Made by a program: the position numbers and the translations under genes. From positions 8,188,580 through 8,252,579 of the forward strand of contig NZ_AP025018.1 in the NCBI RefSeq assembly GCF_019977735.1: DNA of 64,000 bases. The letters are read 5' to 3'. This DNA is from Calothrix sp. PCC 7716 (GTDB lineage Bacteria; Cyanobacteriota; Cyanobacteriia; Cyanobacteriales; Nostocaceae). Position 1 is the stretch's first letter, and the number at the start of each line of letters is the position of its first letter. The notes beneath the pieces were generated by a model. That model saw only the letters and a list, made by a program, of their open reading frames with translations, was not told where the DNA came from and ran no database searches. Below are positions 43,887 through 53,024 of this stretch, in pieces.

Positions 43887-44262
43887 TTATTAAATAATTA
43901 ATGGCGCCGAACAAGTATATCCTATCATCCGGCATCCAGGCTACTTCGGCACTTAATTGCTCTTCCTTCTTAAATTGTATTCCCTCAAAGCCCAACCAAA
44001 ACAGTAATATTTTTTATACTTCGAGTAATTGCTCTGGTGTCAAACTTCCTAATTTTCTTATCAACTTGGCATGAGAAATCGTGATAAGGTTTTGTATTGT
44101 ATAGAGTGGCGCCTATGCATAAATCTCACTTAGTCTTTCTCTGCGTCTGTGCCTCTCTGTGGTAAAAATAGGCAATTACTCATACCACGTACAACACACT
44201 TCAATAAATTATTTCGCTAATATAGTATATTCTCCTCCCAAGCCTCAAATCAAACACGACAA
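43887..44262. other. Gene-free stretch
   Basis: Contains two GGCGCC sites and a CTCTGCGTCTGTGCCTCTC repeat copy (about 44138-44165, followed by TGTGGTAAAAA). No gene recognised. The threonine aldolase promoter must lie at its right end. Confidence 0.55.
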
Positions 44263-45336
44263 ATGAACTCTAATTTAGAACAGTTTGCCAGTGACAACTA
44301 TTCTGGTATTTGCCCGGAAGCATTAGAATATACACTACAAGCGAACCAGGGTAGCGCTCCTGCTTATGGTAACGACGAATGGACTTCCAAAGCGTCAGAT
44401 AGTTTTCGAGAGTTGTTTGAAATTGATTGCGAAGTATTCTTTGTCTTTAATGGCACTGCCGCAAATTCTTTATCGCTAGCATCATTGTGTCAATCTTACC
44501 ACAGTGTGATTTGTCACGAAAATGCTCATATTGAAACCAGCGAATGCGGTGCCCCTGAATTTACCTCGAACGGTTCCAAGCTTCTACTAGCTAAAGGCGC
44601 CAATGGTAAGTTAACCACAGAGTCTATAGAAGCTTTATTACTAGGGAAGCGCGCGGATATTCATTATCCCAAACGTAAAGTAATTAGTTTGACTCAAGCG
44701 ACTGAGTTGGGAACGCTATATTCTATAGATGAACTAGCTGCAATTCATTCATTGGCACAAAAACACGACTTAAAAATTCATATGGACGGCGCCCGCTTTG
44801 CAAATGCGGTAGTTGCTTTAAATAAAAGTCCTGCGGAAATTACCTGGAAAGTTGGGGTTGATGTACTATGTTTCTGCGGCACTAAAAACGGTATGGCATT
44901 AGGAGAAGCAATTATTTTCTTTAATAAAGAGTTAGCCGAAGATTTTGCTTATCGTTGTAAACAAGCTGGACAACTTGCTTCTAAAATGCGCTTTATTTCG
45001 GCGCCTTGGCTTGGCTTATTAGAAACAGGTGCATGGCTCAAAAACGCACGTCACGCAAATCAATGCGCTGAATACTTAGAAAATGAATTACTCAAAATAG
45101 AAGGCGTTGAAATAATGTTTCCTAGAGAAGTCAATGCTGTTTACGTGAAATTACCAGAAAATGTAGTTACCAGCTTACGAGAAAAAGACTGGTTATTTTA
45201 CAGCTTTCTTGGTGTTGGAGGAATACGCTTAATGTGTTCTTGGAATACAACTCAAGCAAGAATAGATGAATTAATTAGCGATATTAAAGAAGCAATTGCT
45301 CAAAATATTAATTCTGTAAACTTTGTGAAAGTATAA
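44263..45336 (+). CDS. ltaE: Low-specificity L-threonine aldolase
   Basis: PLP-dependent aldolase of the beta-eliminating lyase family (PF01212) that splits threonine or allo-threonine to glycine and acetaldehyde. EYTLQANQGSAPAYGNDEW opens the fold; CHENAHIETSECGAPEF, the HMDGARFANA Asp (about 175) and CFCGTKNGM with the PLP lysine (about 208) are conserved. Length 357 is normal. Standing alone, followed by a hairpin at 45343-45369. Confidence 0.95.
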   Translation: MNSNLEQFASDNYSGICPEALEYTLQANQGSAPAYGNDEWTSKASDSFRELFEIDCEVFFVFNGTAANSLSLASLCQSYHSVICHENAHIETSECGAPEFTSNGSKLLLAKGANGKLTTESIEALLLGKRADIHYPKRKVISLTQATELGTLYSIDELAAIHSLAQKHDLKIHMDGARFANAVVALNKSPAEITWKVGVDVLCFCGTKNGMALGEAIIFFNKELAEDFAYRCKQAGQLASKMRFISAPWLGLLETGAWLKNARHANQCAEYLENELLKIEGVEIMFPREVNAVYVKLPENVVTSLREKDWLFYSFLGVGGIRLMCSWNTTQARIDELISDIKEAIAQNINSVNFVKV

Positions 45337-45342
45337 AAATCG

Positions 45343-45369
45343 GGTGCGTTACATCAAGCGTAACGCACC
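45343..45369. terminator. GGTGCGTTAC hairpin between convergent genes
   Basis: GGTGCGTTAC and GTAACGCACC pair perfectly around seven bases. It lies between the ends of ltaE (plus) and the hydrolase gene (minus). This stem is a common intergenic cyanobacterial repeat. No strong U-tract follows. Confidence 0.7.
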
Positions 45370-45386
45370 AAAGATTATCTGAGGCA

Positions 45387-46151
45387 CTATTCTAACTCAT
45401 GAAGAAACTCTTTGATAATATTAGAAACTTCTACAGGATGAGTCAAAGTTGCCATGTGATCTGCACCTGAGATTTTAGCAAAACGAATATCAGGAACTTG
45501 TTTAAATAAGTCTGAGATACGGAAACAATCCTCGCTATCTTCGGCGCCGATAATAAACAAAGTTTTAACTGCAAGCTCATTCAATTGAGGAATTGCGGGT
45601 AATTCACCCCAAACTTGTAGATTCTTCCATAAATGTTGCCACTCCAGAGAGCGCTGCATGTTGTGAGCTGACATAGACACCATGCGGTCGCGTTGCGGAC
45701 TTGCCATCACAACCTTGTAACTAGGAAATTCCAAACTGAGTTGCACCATTTTCTTCACATCCGGTGCTGCTGCTTGAATCTGCTCGAAATACTGCACCAT
45801 TTCCTGTGAAATATGGTATCCCGTCAACCCAGGAGCAACTAGTACCAGTTTGGATACTCGTTGCGGATATGCATTAGCAAAATCGGTAGCAATTCCTCCA
45901 CCAAAGGAATGTCCCACAAGAATCGTTTGCTCAATATCAAGAAAATCAAGCAGATTTTTCAAATCCTCAACGTAATTGGGAATCTCAACGGGTGATGGAG
46001 ACTTTCCGGCGCCTCTACCATCGAAAGCTATACATGTATAAGTCTCAGTCAACTGCGGGATAACCAATTCCCAATCGCGCAAATCAGCCATACCACTGTG
46101 CATTAGAACAATTGGCTCGCCCTTTCCTTCAATTTCATAATGTAAATCCAT
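45387..46151 (-). CDS. Alpha/beta hydrolase
   Basis: 254 residues. The nucleophile elbow GHSFGGG puts Ser at about 82, DGRGAGKS is the oxyanion-side motif, EDSEDC carries the acid and GADHMATLTHP the His near 233. It resembles the broad esterase/hydrolase group with no fixed substrate. A fragment of a close paralogue lies at 53500-53665. GGCGCC occurs twice in the gene. Confidence 0.9.
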   Translation of the reverse strand: MDLHYEIEGKGEPIVLMHSGMADLRDWELVIPQLTETYTCIAFDGRGAGKSPSPVEIPNYVEDLKNLLDFLDIEQTILVGHSFGGGIATDFANAYPQRVSKLVLVAPGLTGYHISQEMVQYFEQIQAAAPDVKKMVQLSLEFPSYKVVMASPQRDRMVSMSAHNMQRSLEWQHLWKNLQVWGELPAIPQLNELAVKTLFIIGAEDSEDCFRISDLFKQVPDIRFAKISGADHMATLTHPVEVSNIIKEFLHELE

Positions 46152-46549
46152 TCTTGTGTCCTCCCTATAAGCGCATCTTGTGGAGCAACAGGCAGTCAGT
46201 TTACTACCATCACTATCTAATTTTATTTATGACTGAATATACAGTCAATACAAAATTCATTCAAAGGCGCCGACCTATTTATTCCTGGGGATAGTTTAAT
46301 CTCTATAACTAATTGACAAGATTCCCAAAACGATTATATCTGGGGATGTTTTTGACGGTTGTATGTGGGATAGGCGCCAAGACTGTAGAAATTCAAGCAC
46401 AATCTGCGAACGTAGAGCGCGGCACAACTACGAGAGCGGCGAGGGCGCCTTCCTCTTAACGTCATGAAATATTTCTTGATGTTGCTAAATACACCATTTA
46501 TGTAAAATTTTGCACTCAGTAATAATCAAGAAATATTTTTCAGATAAGG
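46152..46549. pseudogene. Stretch with a fragment of the DUF3455 gene
   Basis: TGTTGCTAAATACACCATTT at 46480-46499 and the following GCACTCAGTAATAATCAAG match the DUF3455 gene at about 46681-46735, where the same words occur with small changes. The fragment is framed by a 14-bp perfect inverted repeat (46467-46480 and 46525-46538, AAATATTTCTTGAT). A 37-codon frame at 46346-46459 looks like the truncated start of a secreted protein, but support is weak. Confidence 0.65.
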
Positions 46550-47095
46550 TTATTGTGGGGCGCCATAGAAGTAGTAGTTGGCACTATAATTCACTCTTAC
46601 TTCATTACCTACATAAGAAGAATCGCAACCGACTTCGGGCGCCTGACCTCCGACTGTATCTACTCGTTGGATATAATTAATGTTGCTAAATACACCATTA
46701 TTAATGTCAGATTTAGCACTTAGCAGTAACCAAGGAATATCTTTGACATTAGGCGCCTGCACAAGATTTTTGACTTTACCAACTACTTTGCTACCATCCG
46801 ATGCTTCCCAAGTCGGGCCTGCATAATGTGTACCAAGTTTCTGTCCAGTTTTTGAATTAAATAATACTGCATCTGGTGCTTTCAAAGTCCATTTATATTG
46901 ATTGAAAGCGTCCGAAGCCTTACAGACATAAATTTGCACTCCCTTTGCAAATACATTGAGTACCATAGATTGTTTTGTTGGTACTTGTAAACTATTAGGT
47001 ATTTTTGATTGTGAAACCGCTGTAGTTGGTTGAGAGGAGAAAGCAGTCAAAATCATTGTGGCTGAAATTAAGCTCAAAGCTTTTGTACTATTCAT
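46550..47095 (-). CDS. DUF3455 secreted protein
   Basis: 181 residues from the ATG at 47095, giving a signal peptide (ALSLISATMILTAFSSQPTT). The DUF3455 domain shows VFAKGVQIYVCKASDAFNQY, WTLKAPDAVLF, HYAGPTWEASDGSKVVGKV and GQAPEVGCDSSYVGNEVRVN. Family function is unknown; it is found in secreted or surface proteins of many bacteria and fungi. An upstream in-frame ATG at 47134 lacks a signal context. Confidence 0.92.
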   Translation of the reverse strand: MNSTKALSLISATMILTAFSSQPTTAVSQSKIPNSLQVPTKQSMVLNVFAKGVQIYVCKASDAFNQYKWTLKAPDAVLFNSKTGQKLGTHYAGPTWEASDGSKVVGKVKNLVQAPNVKDIPWLLLSAKSDINNGVFSNINYIQRVDTVGGQAPEVGCDSSYVGNEVRVNYSANYYFYGAPQ

Positions 47096-47215
47096 AAATT
47101 CCCCTTTTAAACACGTGTACCACCATCTCCCCAAAACGGGGATAAAGTTGATTAGTTAATCTAGGGTTATACATGACATATTTATGCAGTGGCTGAAAGT
47201 CAGTTTTAGCAGGCT

Positions 47216-47914
47216 TTATCGTTTCACTGTGGTAGCAGATTGATTAAATAATAAATCGCGCGCTTGTTCTGGAGCAATTTGCTCATTATTAAATGCTTCG
47301 GCTTTTTCATAAGCTCGAATTGTTGCTGGGCGCCTTTTTATTGCTTCAAACCAGCGTTGCAGGTTAGGATAATCTTCTAGTTTCTGTCCTTGTCGTTCAT
47401 AAGGTACAATCCAGGGATAGCTGGCAATATCGGCAATCGAATAATCTCCTGCTAGAAATTCGCGGTCACTCAATCGTTTATCCATAACAGCGTATAAACG
47501 TCCTGTTTCGTTTACATAGCGATTAATTGCGTAAGGAATTTTTTCAGGAGCGTATATATTGAAGTGATGGTTTTGCCCTGCCATTGGCCCAAGTCCTCCC
47601 ATTTGCCAAAATAGCCATTGCAGCACTTCCGCTCGACCTCGAATATTTGCTGGAATTAATTTCCCAGTTTTGTCTGCTAAATACTCTAATATTGCACCAG
47701 ACTCAAAAATTGAAATAGGTTCACCACCATCAGCAGGTTCACGGTCAACAATTGCTGGTATACGATTGTTCGGAGCAATCTCTAGAAATTCTGCTTTAAA
47801 CTGCTCCCCTTTACCTATATTGACAGGAATGATGTTGTAGGGTAATTCAACTTCTTCCAAAAATATTGTTATTTTGTGTCCGTTAGGCGTAGTCCAGTAA
47901 TAAAGGTCAATCAT
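47216..47914 (-). CDS. Glutathione S-transferase family protein
   Basis: 232 residues. An N-terminal thioredoxin-like domain (LYYWTTPNGHKITIFLEEVE, and NNRIPAIVD with the cis-Pro) and a helical C-terminal domain (LQWLFWQMGGLGPMAGQNHH, DYSIADIASYPWI) match the YfcG/Nu-class glutathione transferases with disulfide reductase activity. The TTPN segment is the YfcG-type active-site region. Role in redox or detoxification inferred from family. Confidence 0.93.
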   Translation of the reverse strand: MIDLYYWTTPNGHKITIFLEEVELPYNIIPVNIGKGEQFKAEFLEIAPNNRIPAIVDREPADGGEPISIFESGAILEYLADKTGKLIPANIRGRAEVLQWLFWQMGGLGPMAGQNHHFNIYAPEKIPYAINRYVNETGRLYAVMDKRLSDREFLAGDYSIADIASYPWIVPYERQGQKLEDYPNLQRWFEAIKRRPATIRAYEKAEAFNNEQIAPEQARDLLFNQSATTVKR

Positions 47915-48032
47915 GGATATTTCCCCTATGTATTTTAGATATGGTCAAGAATTTAATGTTAATGATTAATGATGTTTAACTAATAAGTAATCTAAATATC
48001 TCTACCCAAAGATATAATTCAACATTAATATT

Positions 48033-48128
48033 ACAAATTCTTAACAATTAAGTACGATAAAAGACGTATTGAAGATCAATTTTAAACTTGGCATAAAAAG
48101 AATTATAGTTAAACGGAGGTTATATACA
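48033..48128 (+). promoter_or_regulatory. Upstream block A, duplicated at 52627-52767
   Basis: CAAATTCTTAACAAT, AAAAGACGTATTGAA, ATCAATTT, AACTTGGCATAAA and GTTAAACGGAGGTTATATAC occur here and, in the same order, at 52627-52767. The right end contains the ribosome site CGGAGG for the gene at 48129. The block covers the likely promoter and leader of the operon. The LuxR-type regulator at 51415-52551 lies between the two copies. Confidence 0.8.
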
Positions 48129-49439
48129 ATGAGTTGGACTCCAATTATTCAATACTCCTTTGAAAACCATGCTGCAATTGACGAATCAGGTAACGGCAAT
48201 TATGGCTTAGTTGAACTTCCTAATCCCAATCGATGGATTGATGCACCCGAACCTGGAATTGCAAGTGCCATTCTTTACGACCATCCTCAATCTAAAATTA
48301 CCATTCCCACTAAACCAACTTTTGCCAATTGGGCAGGTTTTAGGGTGAATATTCTTTTTAAAGCCTCTCCCTACAATCGGCGCCTAAATTTAGTTGAAGG
48401 CGACGGGTCTTTTGCTTTCTTTATAGAAAAAGATGGAGCGCTTAAAGGTACTATCTTTGATGGTAACAAGTGGTATGGGGTAGCTTCGAGACCAGGTACT
48501 GTTTTACCAGACCGTTGGTATTTCGCTGAGTTCCGCTATGACCCAGCTTCGATAATGGTTTTGCGCTTGAATAATGTTCGTGTTGGTTTGTTTGTCAGCC
48601 ATGCCGACCCAGTACGACCAGTGGGTTCAAGTGGTATCAAAATCGGTTACTGGCCTGGTGGAGACGAGCGCTATACTTTTTCAGGACTAATTGGTCGAGT
48701 TAGCATAAGTACACTCGACCTAGAGCGAGAGTTATTGAATTATTTCGGCAAATTAATTTGTGCTGACTCTATGGGTGCTGTTGGTCGATTAGAAGAATTG
48801 CTACCTGTGTTTGAGAAGGAACTAAGCGACCAAGAAAAACAGCGTTCGGAACAATCTACCGCAACTTTGCTCAATGCGGTTAAGTTGACATTGGCAGCTA
48901 CTATCAGCACATCAACAGATGTAAACAATACAATATCTCAACTGCAAAGCTTGTCAGATCGAGCTAACAAACTATTAATTCAAAATCAGCAAGTAGGAAC
49001 TGACTTGTTTGTTGACCCCAAACTGAAGCCTTTATTGGAAGAGGGTTATAAGCTTATTACTACTACTTCTCAAAATGCTCGTGATACCCTGATAGCGCAA
49101 GTTATTAAGTTACTAGCAGTTCGACCTTTCAGTGAAGCGAGGTTAGCTGAATTACTTGAGCGTTATCCCCAACTCAAGCGATGTGCTACTGGTTTTGGTA
49201 CGGTAATCTCCCAGCCTGACGCAACTAAAGGTGGAATCAGTGATGCAGGTAAAGGTATTGCTGATGATTTAGAAAAAATATGCCGCGACTTGTGGGACTC
49301 CTGTCAAGGTAATCATACTGATTGCTGTGATAAAAGTACTCAACCTTCTAATGGGGGGACAACTGCCAACCCTAAAGTTGGGCACCATAGTTGTAGCGAT
49401 GTTCATATCCATATTAACTGCGGCGAACAAGCAAAGTGA
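48129..49439 (+). CDS. LamG/concanavalin-like domain protein
   Basis: 436 residues from the ATG at 48129, behind CGGAGG. Residues 1-200 form a LamG-type beta-sandwich (IIQYSFENHAAIDESGNGNY, FSGLIGRVSISTLDL). A helical middle part (about 205-330, Ser/Thr/Gln-rich, coiled-coil-like) follows, then a Cys/His-rich end (SCQGNHTDCCDKS, GHHSCSDVHIHINCGE) that could bind metal. No signal peptide is visible. It forms an operon with the 616-aa gene 10 bases downstream. LamG domains bind glycans or proteins; function here unknown. Confidence 0.85.
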   Translation: MSWTPIIQYSFENHAAIDESGNGNYGLVELPNPNRWIDAPEPGIASAILYDHPQSKITIPTKPTFANWAGFRVNILFKASPYNRRLNLVEGDGSFAFFIEKDGALKGTIFDGNKWYGVASRPGTVLPDRWYFAEFRYDPASIMVLRLNNVRVGLFVSHADPVRPVGSSGIKIGYWPGGDERYTFSGLIGRVSISTLDLERELLNYFGKLICADSMGAVGRLEELLPVFEKELSDQEKQRSEQSTATLLNAVKLTLAATISTSTDVNNTISQLQSLSDRANKLLIQNQQVGTDLFVDPKLKPLLEEGYKLITTTSQNARDTLIAQVIKLLAVRPFSEARLAELLERYPQLKRCATGFGTVISQPDATKGGISDAGKGIADDLEKICRDLWDSCQGNHTDCCDKSTQPSNGGTTANPKVGHHSCSDVHIHINCGEQAK

Positions 49440-49449
49440 GGTAATATTT

Positions 49450-51300
49450 ATGACTAGACTTGAAACTATCCGCAAGTATTTTATCGAACGCTTTTTTGCA
49501 ACTTTGTTAGCTGACCCTCAATTTCGAGGACTTAGGTATCCATCTGAACTGTTTGACTCTAGTGGCAACTTTAAAATATCTCCAGATATTTCTGGATTCG
49601 TTCGCATTCCGACTCCTCAAAATTTAGAGCAGCGCATTAACTCATCTGAATCTCAACAAGAGCGAGATGATTTGATTCAGTTTCGTAACATTCTACTTCG
49701 TGCCCTGAGTCATATTACAGGTGGTTTAGTTAATCTGGACTTAGAGACGGCAATGAATTTAGCTCGTAACTTTGCCCCATACATCCGCCATCCTGATGAC
49801 CAAAATTTTTTCCCATTAGCAGTAGAAAAATTACTCAATTATCAAGATAGCACGCTACAAACACGCTTTTACGACCAAAAGGGGCAAACGCCCTTATCCG
49901 GTCGCATTTACGAATTAATGTTTGAAAATCCGGATGTTGCAAATGCTACAAGCTTTTCCACAGATCCATTTGTAGCAAAGGTTCCATTTGTGGCAACTGT
50001 TGGTATTACGCCAAATCAACCTGGTTTTCCAAAAACGCCTTTATCTCAAGGACGATTAAATATTGCAGCAGCAGACGCGCGGCTAAACCCAGGAAATTTT
50101 CAGCCAACTGTGTATGTTGAAATCAAGTCTGTAGTTGGGTCGATGGTGATGAACGCTCTTTACGAGCAAGCTGCATCAATGCCAGGTGCTTATGCAGCAT
50201 TAAGAAACAACCGAATTCATAAAGACCCTTCACCAATTGAGGAATTACAGGTTGCCGGATTAGAGACGGAAGTTTTGAGAGCTTTTCAGAGCAACCGAGG
50301 TAATAATTCCACAGTTCCCCCTAACGAAGGTCCATTGTTACTGGTTTACCACGGATTTTACCCAGTAGACGATGCTGCTCGGCGCCGTCCGGAAATTGAA
50401 ACAACAAATCGAGAGTTTCATCACCTAGCTGTGGGACTAATGATTTTTGCTCAGGGTCAAATAGGAGTTCCTACCTTTGTGTTTACCTGTGAGGGTCCGG
50501 ATGTAATTCGGATGTTTCCCAGCAACCATCCATTTCTGAAACTCCGCAATGATCTAGGAGAGGTCGATCCAGAAGGAACTCATATTACTATGTATGCAAC
50601 TTTGTCATTCAGAACCCTAGGTTTGAGAAACAACGAAGAAATTTCTGGTCCGAATAAGAATATTATTGAGGAGTCAGTGGGAAAGAACGCTCCAGTGTTA
50701 GGTCGTCTCTTGGGTGCTGCAACGGTAGCAGGTCTTGGTTGCGCTGCTGGTGCAGCAGTTGTAGGTACAGCTGGTAGTATTGCAATTCCTGTGATTGGTA
50801 CTATTGCTGGCGCTATGGCAGGTTGCAAAGCCGGTGCAATAGCAGCACTAATTGTTTATATTATTGTTTCTTTCATCTGCCTCATTTTTGGCTGTGGAGA
50901 TGATCCGGATACACCACAAAACCAGCCAGGTATAACAGATCAACTCCCCCCATCCGAACCGAGAATTTTAACTGAAACAAATAGCGTTGGACCTCCAGGT
51001 GCGGTCGTTGCAGGTCGAACATTTACTCTGAAAGCAATTCCCCACTTTTCTGATCACAATCTTTATGGGCTACACAGTGACGGAGAGGGCACTTTGCATA
51101 TTGATGACGATCCCAACTCTAACGAGATGCTTGGTTGGTTGGCATTTCCCGGAGGTATTGGTTATCAATTTGATCCACAAGTTCCTGGTAAGCAAGATAT
51201 TGCTGGCTCTTCCTTGCGAAACTACTTTGACCTATTTACTAAGAAGTACATAGAGGTGCAAAAAGCTCAAGAACTAGTAACCTATTTTGGCGATACTTGA
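49450..51300 (+). CDS. Large protein with a glycine-zipper hydrophobic block
   Basis: 616 residues from the ATG at 49450, behind GAGG. Residues 1-400 are soluble, without a motif I can name. Residues about 415-479 are an Ala/Gly-rich hydrophobic block (LGRLLGAATVAGLGCAAGAA, IPVIGTIAGAMAGCKAGAIA, ALIVYIIVSFICLIFGCG) with GxxxG/AxxxG spacing, as in pore-forming or membrane-inserting proteins. A Pro-rich hinge and a C-terminal domain (about 500-616; FSDHNLYGLHSDGEGTLHID) follow. Second gene of the operon with the LamG protein. I recognise no family. Confidence 0.85.
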   Translation: MTRLETIRKYFIERFFATLLADPQFRGLRYPSELFDSSGNFKISPDISGFVRIPTPQNLEQRINSSESQQERDDLIQFRNILLRALSHITGGLVNLDLETAMNLARNFAPYIRHPDDQNFFPLAVEKLLNYQDSTLQTRFYDQKGQTPLSGRIYELMFENPDVANATSFSTDPFVAKVPFVATVGITPNQPGFPKTPLSQGRLNIAAADARLNPGNFQPTVYVEIKSVVGSMVMNALYEQAASMPGAYAALRNNRIHKDPSPIEELQVAGLETEVLRAFQSNRGNNSTVPPNEGPLLLVYHGFYPVDDAARRRPEIETTNREFHHLAVGLMIFAQGQIGVPTFVFTCEGPDVIRMFPSNHPFLKLRNDLGEVDPEGTHITMYATLSFRTLGLRNNEEISGPNKNIIEESVGKNAPVLGRLLGAATVAGLGCAAGAAVVGTAGSIAIPVIGTIAGAMAGCKAGAIAALIVYIIVSFICLIFGCGDDPDTPQNQPGITDQLPPSEPRILTETNSVGPPGAVVAGRTFTLKAIPHFSDHNLYGLHSDGEGTLHIDDDPNSNEMLGWLAFPGGIGYQFDPQVPGKQDIAGSSLRNYFDLFTKKYIEVQKAQELVTYFGDT

Positions 51301-51360
51301 GAAAAGTGTAAAATAATATTAACTTTTTATTGAAACTAGGTTTGGTCGAAAATATTGGGA

Positions 51361-51387
51361 GTAGGTTAGGTATCTTGCCTGACCTAC
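51361..51387. repeat. GTAGGTTAGG/CCTGACCTAC palindrome
   Basis: Ten-base arms with one mismatch around TATCTTG, between the converging 49450-51300 and 51415-52551 genes. It belongs to the GTAGGTTGGGT family seen at 60401-60435 and could terminate either gene. Confidence 0.75.
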
Positions 51388-51414
51388 AAAATTAATAACA
51401 CAAACCACTAGTTA

Positions 51415-52551
51415 TTAACAGTTGAGCATACCTAGAGCTTTAAGAGCATACATCACGGCTGCAATTCGAGTTTGAACTCCAAGCTTTTGGTAAATATGTT
51501 CTACATGTTTTTTAACTGTTCCAGTACTAAGATTTAGTATTAACGCTATTTCTTTATCGCTTTTGTCTTGAATTACCCAATATAAAACTTCTGCTTCGCG
51601 CTTAGTTAAGCCCAATAATTGTAGTATTTCTGGGGTTAAAGGGTGTAATAGATGCTCCTCAAGTAACAATAGATACTGCTCTCTTTGCTGTTGGACTACG
51701 AGACGCACTACTAAGCGTTTTCCCTCTTGCTCCAATTGTAATGGTAAGCAGGGGAAAGAGATTTTATTGCTTTGATTTAGTTGGGATATACCATGCTTAA
51801 CCCAGCGCAATAAATTATCTGGCAGATGAGTTTGAGTACATGATGAAAGTTGAAAATATTGCGTTAACAATTCCCAGGCTCTTTTTGTCATTAAGTTTAC
51901 TTTTAAGTCGCCTGTCAAAGTAATCGTACCGAATTGCTCTACAGTTTGATTTAACTGCGTCAACTCTTGCTGCATTTGAGTGACTGTAGTAGCATTACGG
52001 TAAGCCTGGAACAGATGAGGACGTAATAAATTAAGTACCAAGCGGTCTCGTTCTGAAAAGTTTCTTGAAGTCCGATGTAGCCCAATATTTATGCCAATAT
52101 CAATATCAGTCGCTTGAATTTTATGTAAATTATTTACATTTGAAAAAGCAGAATAAGTTGGCAGAACAATTATCATTTCATCTTCCATGCCCATAGGATG
52201 AATAAATTGCCAATATACTCCTTCTAAACAGTGTAATTCATTTTCAGTTAAAAAATCTGAAATTTTGTAGGCTTTTCCATTATGAGTTTGCAAGTAATGT
52301 CTAACTAAAGGGTGTTCATAAAAATATTTATTCCCAACTCGATTAACTTCGGGGGAAGTAAGATGTTTAGGAGGGCATATTGAGGAAACTGTGGCGTTTC
52401 GGTAATTGACTTCAGCATAAAAATGCGTGTCTGAAGGCACAACAGAAGGGAGAATTGAGAGTAAGTGATTTGAAAATGTCTCAAGGTTACAGAAATTATA
52501 TACTTTCTGCTGAAATTGCAGAATATTCTTGATATCTGTATTCGTTAACAT
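51415..52551 (-). CDS. LuxR-type transcriptional regulator
   Basis: 378 residues. The C-terminal helix-turn-helix (about 313-370: LGLTKREAEVLYWVIQDKSD, KEIALILNLSTGTVKKHVEH) is a clear LuxR/NarL DNA-binding domain. The N-terminal 200 residues look like a GAF/PAS-type sensor without a receiver Asp; a second sensor-like part covers about 200-300. It lies convergent to the 616-aa gene and divergent from the small secreted peptide gene. Both the operon and the peptide gene carry the same upstream block, so I infer that this protein regulates them. Signal unknown. Confidence 0.92.
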   Translation of the reverse strand: MLTNTDIKNILQFQQKVYNFCNLETFSNHLLSILPSVVPSDTHFYAEVNYRNATVSSICPPKHLTSPEVNRVGNKYFYEHPLVRHYLQTHNGKAYKISDFLTENELHCLEGVYWQFIHPMGMEDEMIIVLPTYSAFSNVNNLHKIQATDIDIGINIGLHRTSRNFSERDRLVLNLLRPHLFQAYRNATTVTQMQQELTQLNQTVEQFGTITLTGDLKVNLMTKRAWELLTQYFQLSSCTQTHLPDNLLRWVKHGISQLNQSNKISFPCLPLQLEQEGKRLVVRLVVQQQREQYLLLLEEHLLHPLTPEILQLLGLTKREAEVLYWVIQDKSDKEIALILNLSTGTVKKHVEHIYQKLGVQTRIAAVMYALKALGMLNC

Positions 52552-52626
52552 TATTGGCTCCTTTGAGAATGTGTAGCTATTAAAACCATCTACACTTGCT
52601 AAGTCTCAAATTCCAAATTTATGTTG

Positions 52627-52767
52627 CAAATTCTTAACAATCGAGTACAACAAAAGACGTATTGAAAATCAATTTCTAACTTGGCATAAAGGATTTATAT
52701 CTTGCAGCACTCACAGGCAGCCTAAAGAAACCTTAATAAGTAATAGTTAAACGGAGGTTATATACGA
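52627..52767 (+). promoter_or_regulatory. Upstream block B, copy of 48033-48128
   Basis: Carries the same words in the same order as block A, with about 45 extra bases (GATTTATATCTTGCAGCACT...) between GGCATAAA and GTTAAACGGAGG. The ribosome site CGGAGGTTATATAC is kept but is followed by GATAAAC instead of an ATG, so no gene starts there; the peptide gene begins about 58 bases further on. It lies in the divergent region between luxR and the peptide gene. Confidence 0.8.
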
Positions 52768-52824
52768 TAAACAAAATTGACTGCATGATAATGCTTGGTT
52801 TTTTACAATACATTGAGAGGGTTT

Positions 52825-53001
52825 ATGATAAAAAAACTACTAATTCCTTTGATACTGGTTGAAATAGCAGCTTTTGTAGGTGGGCTAAGTTTACCTGCAT
52901 CCTTCGCTTTACCCGTAGAGGTATCAGCAAAAACATCAATCCGTCCTAATCCACCGCGACCTAAACCCCCAGGTTGCACCAGTCAAACTTGTCCTAGATA
53001 A
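52825..53001 (+). CDS. 58-residue secreted Pro-rich peptide
   Basis: ATG at 52825 behind GAGGG. MIKKLLIPLILVEIAAFVGG with LSLPASFA is a signal peptide; the mature part of about 30 residues is basic and Pro-rich and ends PPGCTSQTCPR with two cysteines. No membrane or enzyme motif. Block B lies upstream, the LuxR-type gene is divergent, and a hairpin with a T-run follows at 53025-53097. It could be a signal, toxin-like peptide or surface peptide; none is shown. Confidence 0.7.
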   Translation: MIKKLLIPLILVEIAAFVGGLSLPASFALPVEVSAKTSIRPNPPRPKPPGCTSQTCPR

Positions 53002-53024
53002 GATGTAGCTGATATTAAAAAAAA

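Noticed and set aside
48069-48128. Start of the LamG gene at 48069
   Set aside because: The stretch belongs to the upstream block that is duplicated before another gene, and CGGAGG lies right before the ATG at 48129.
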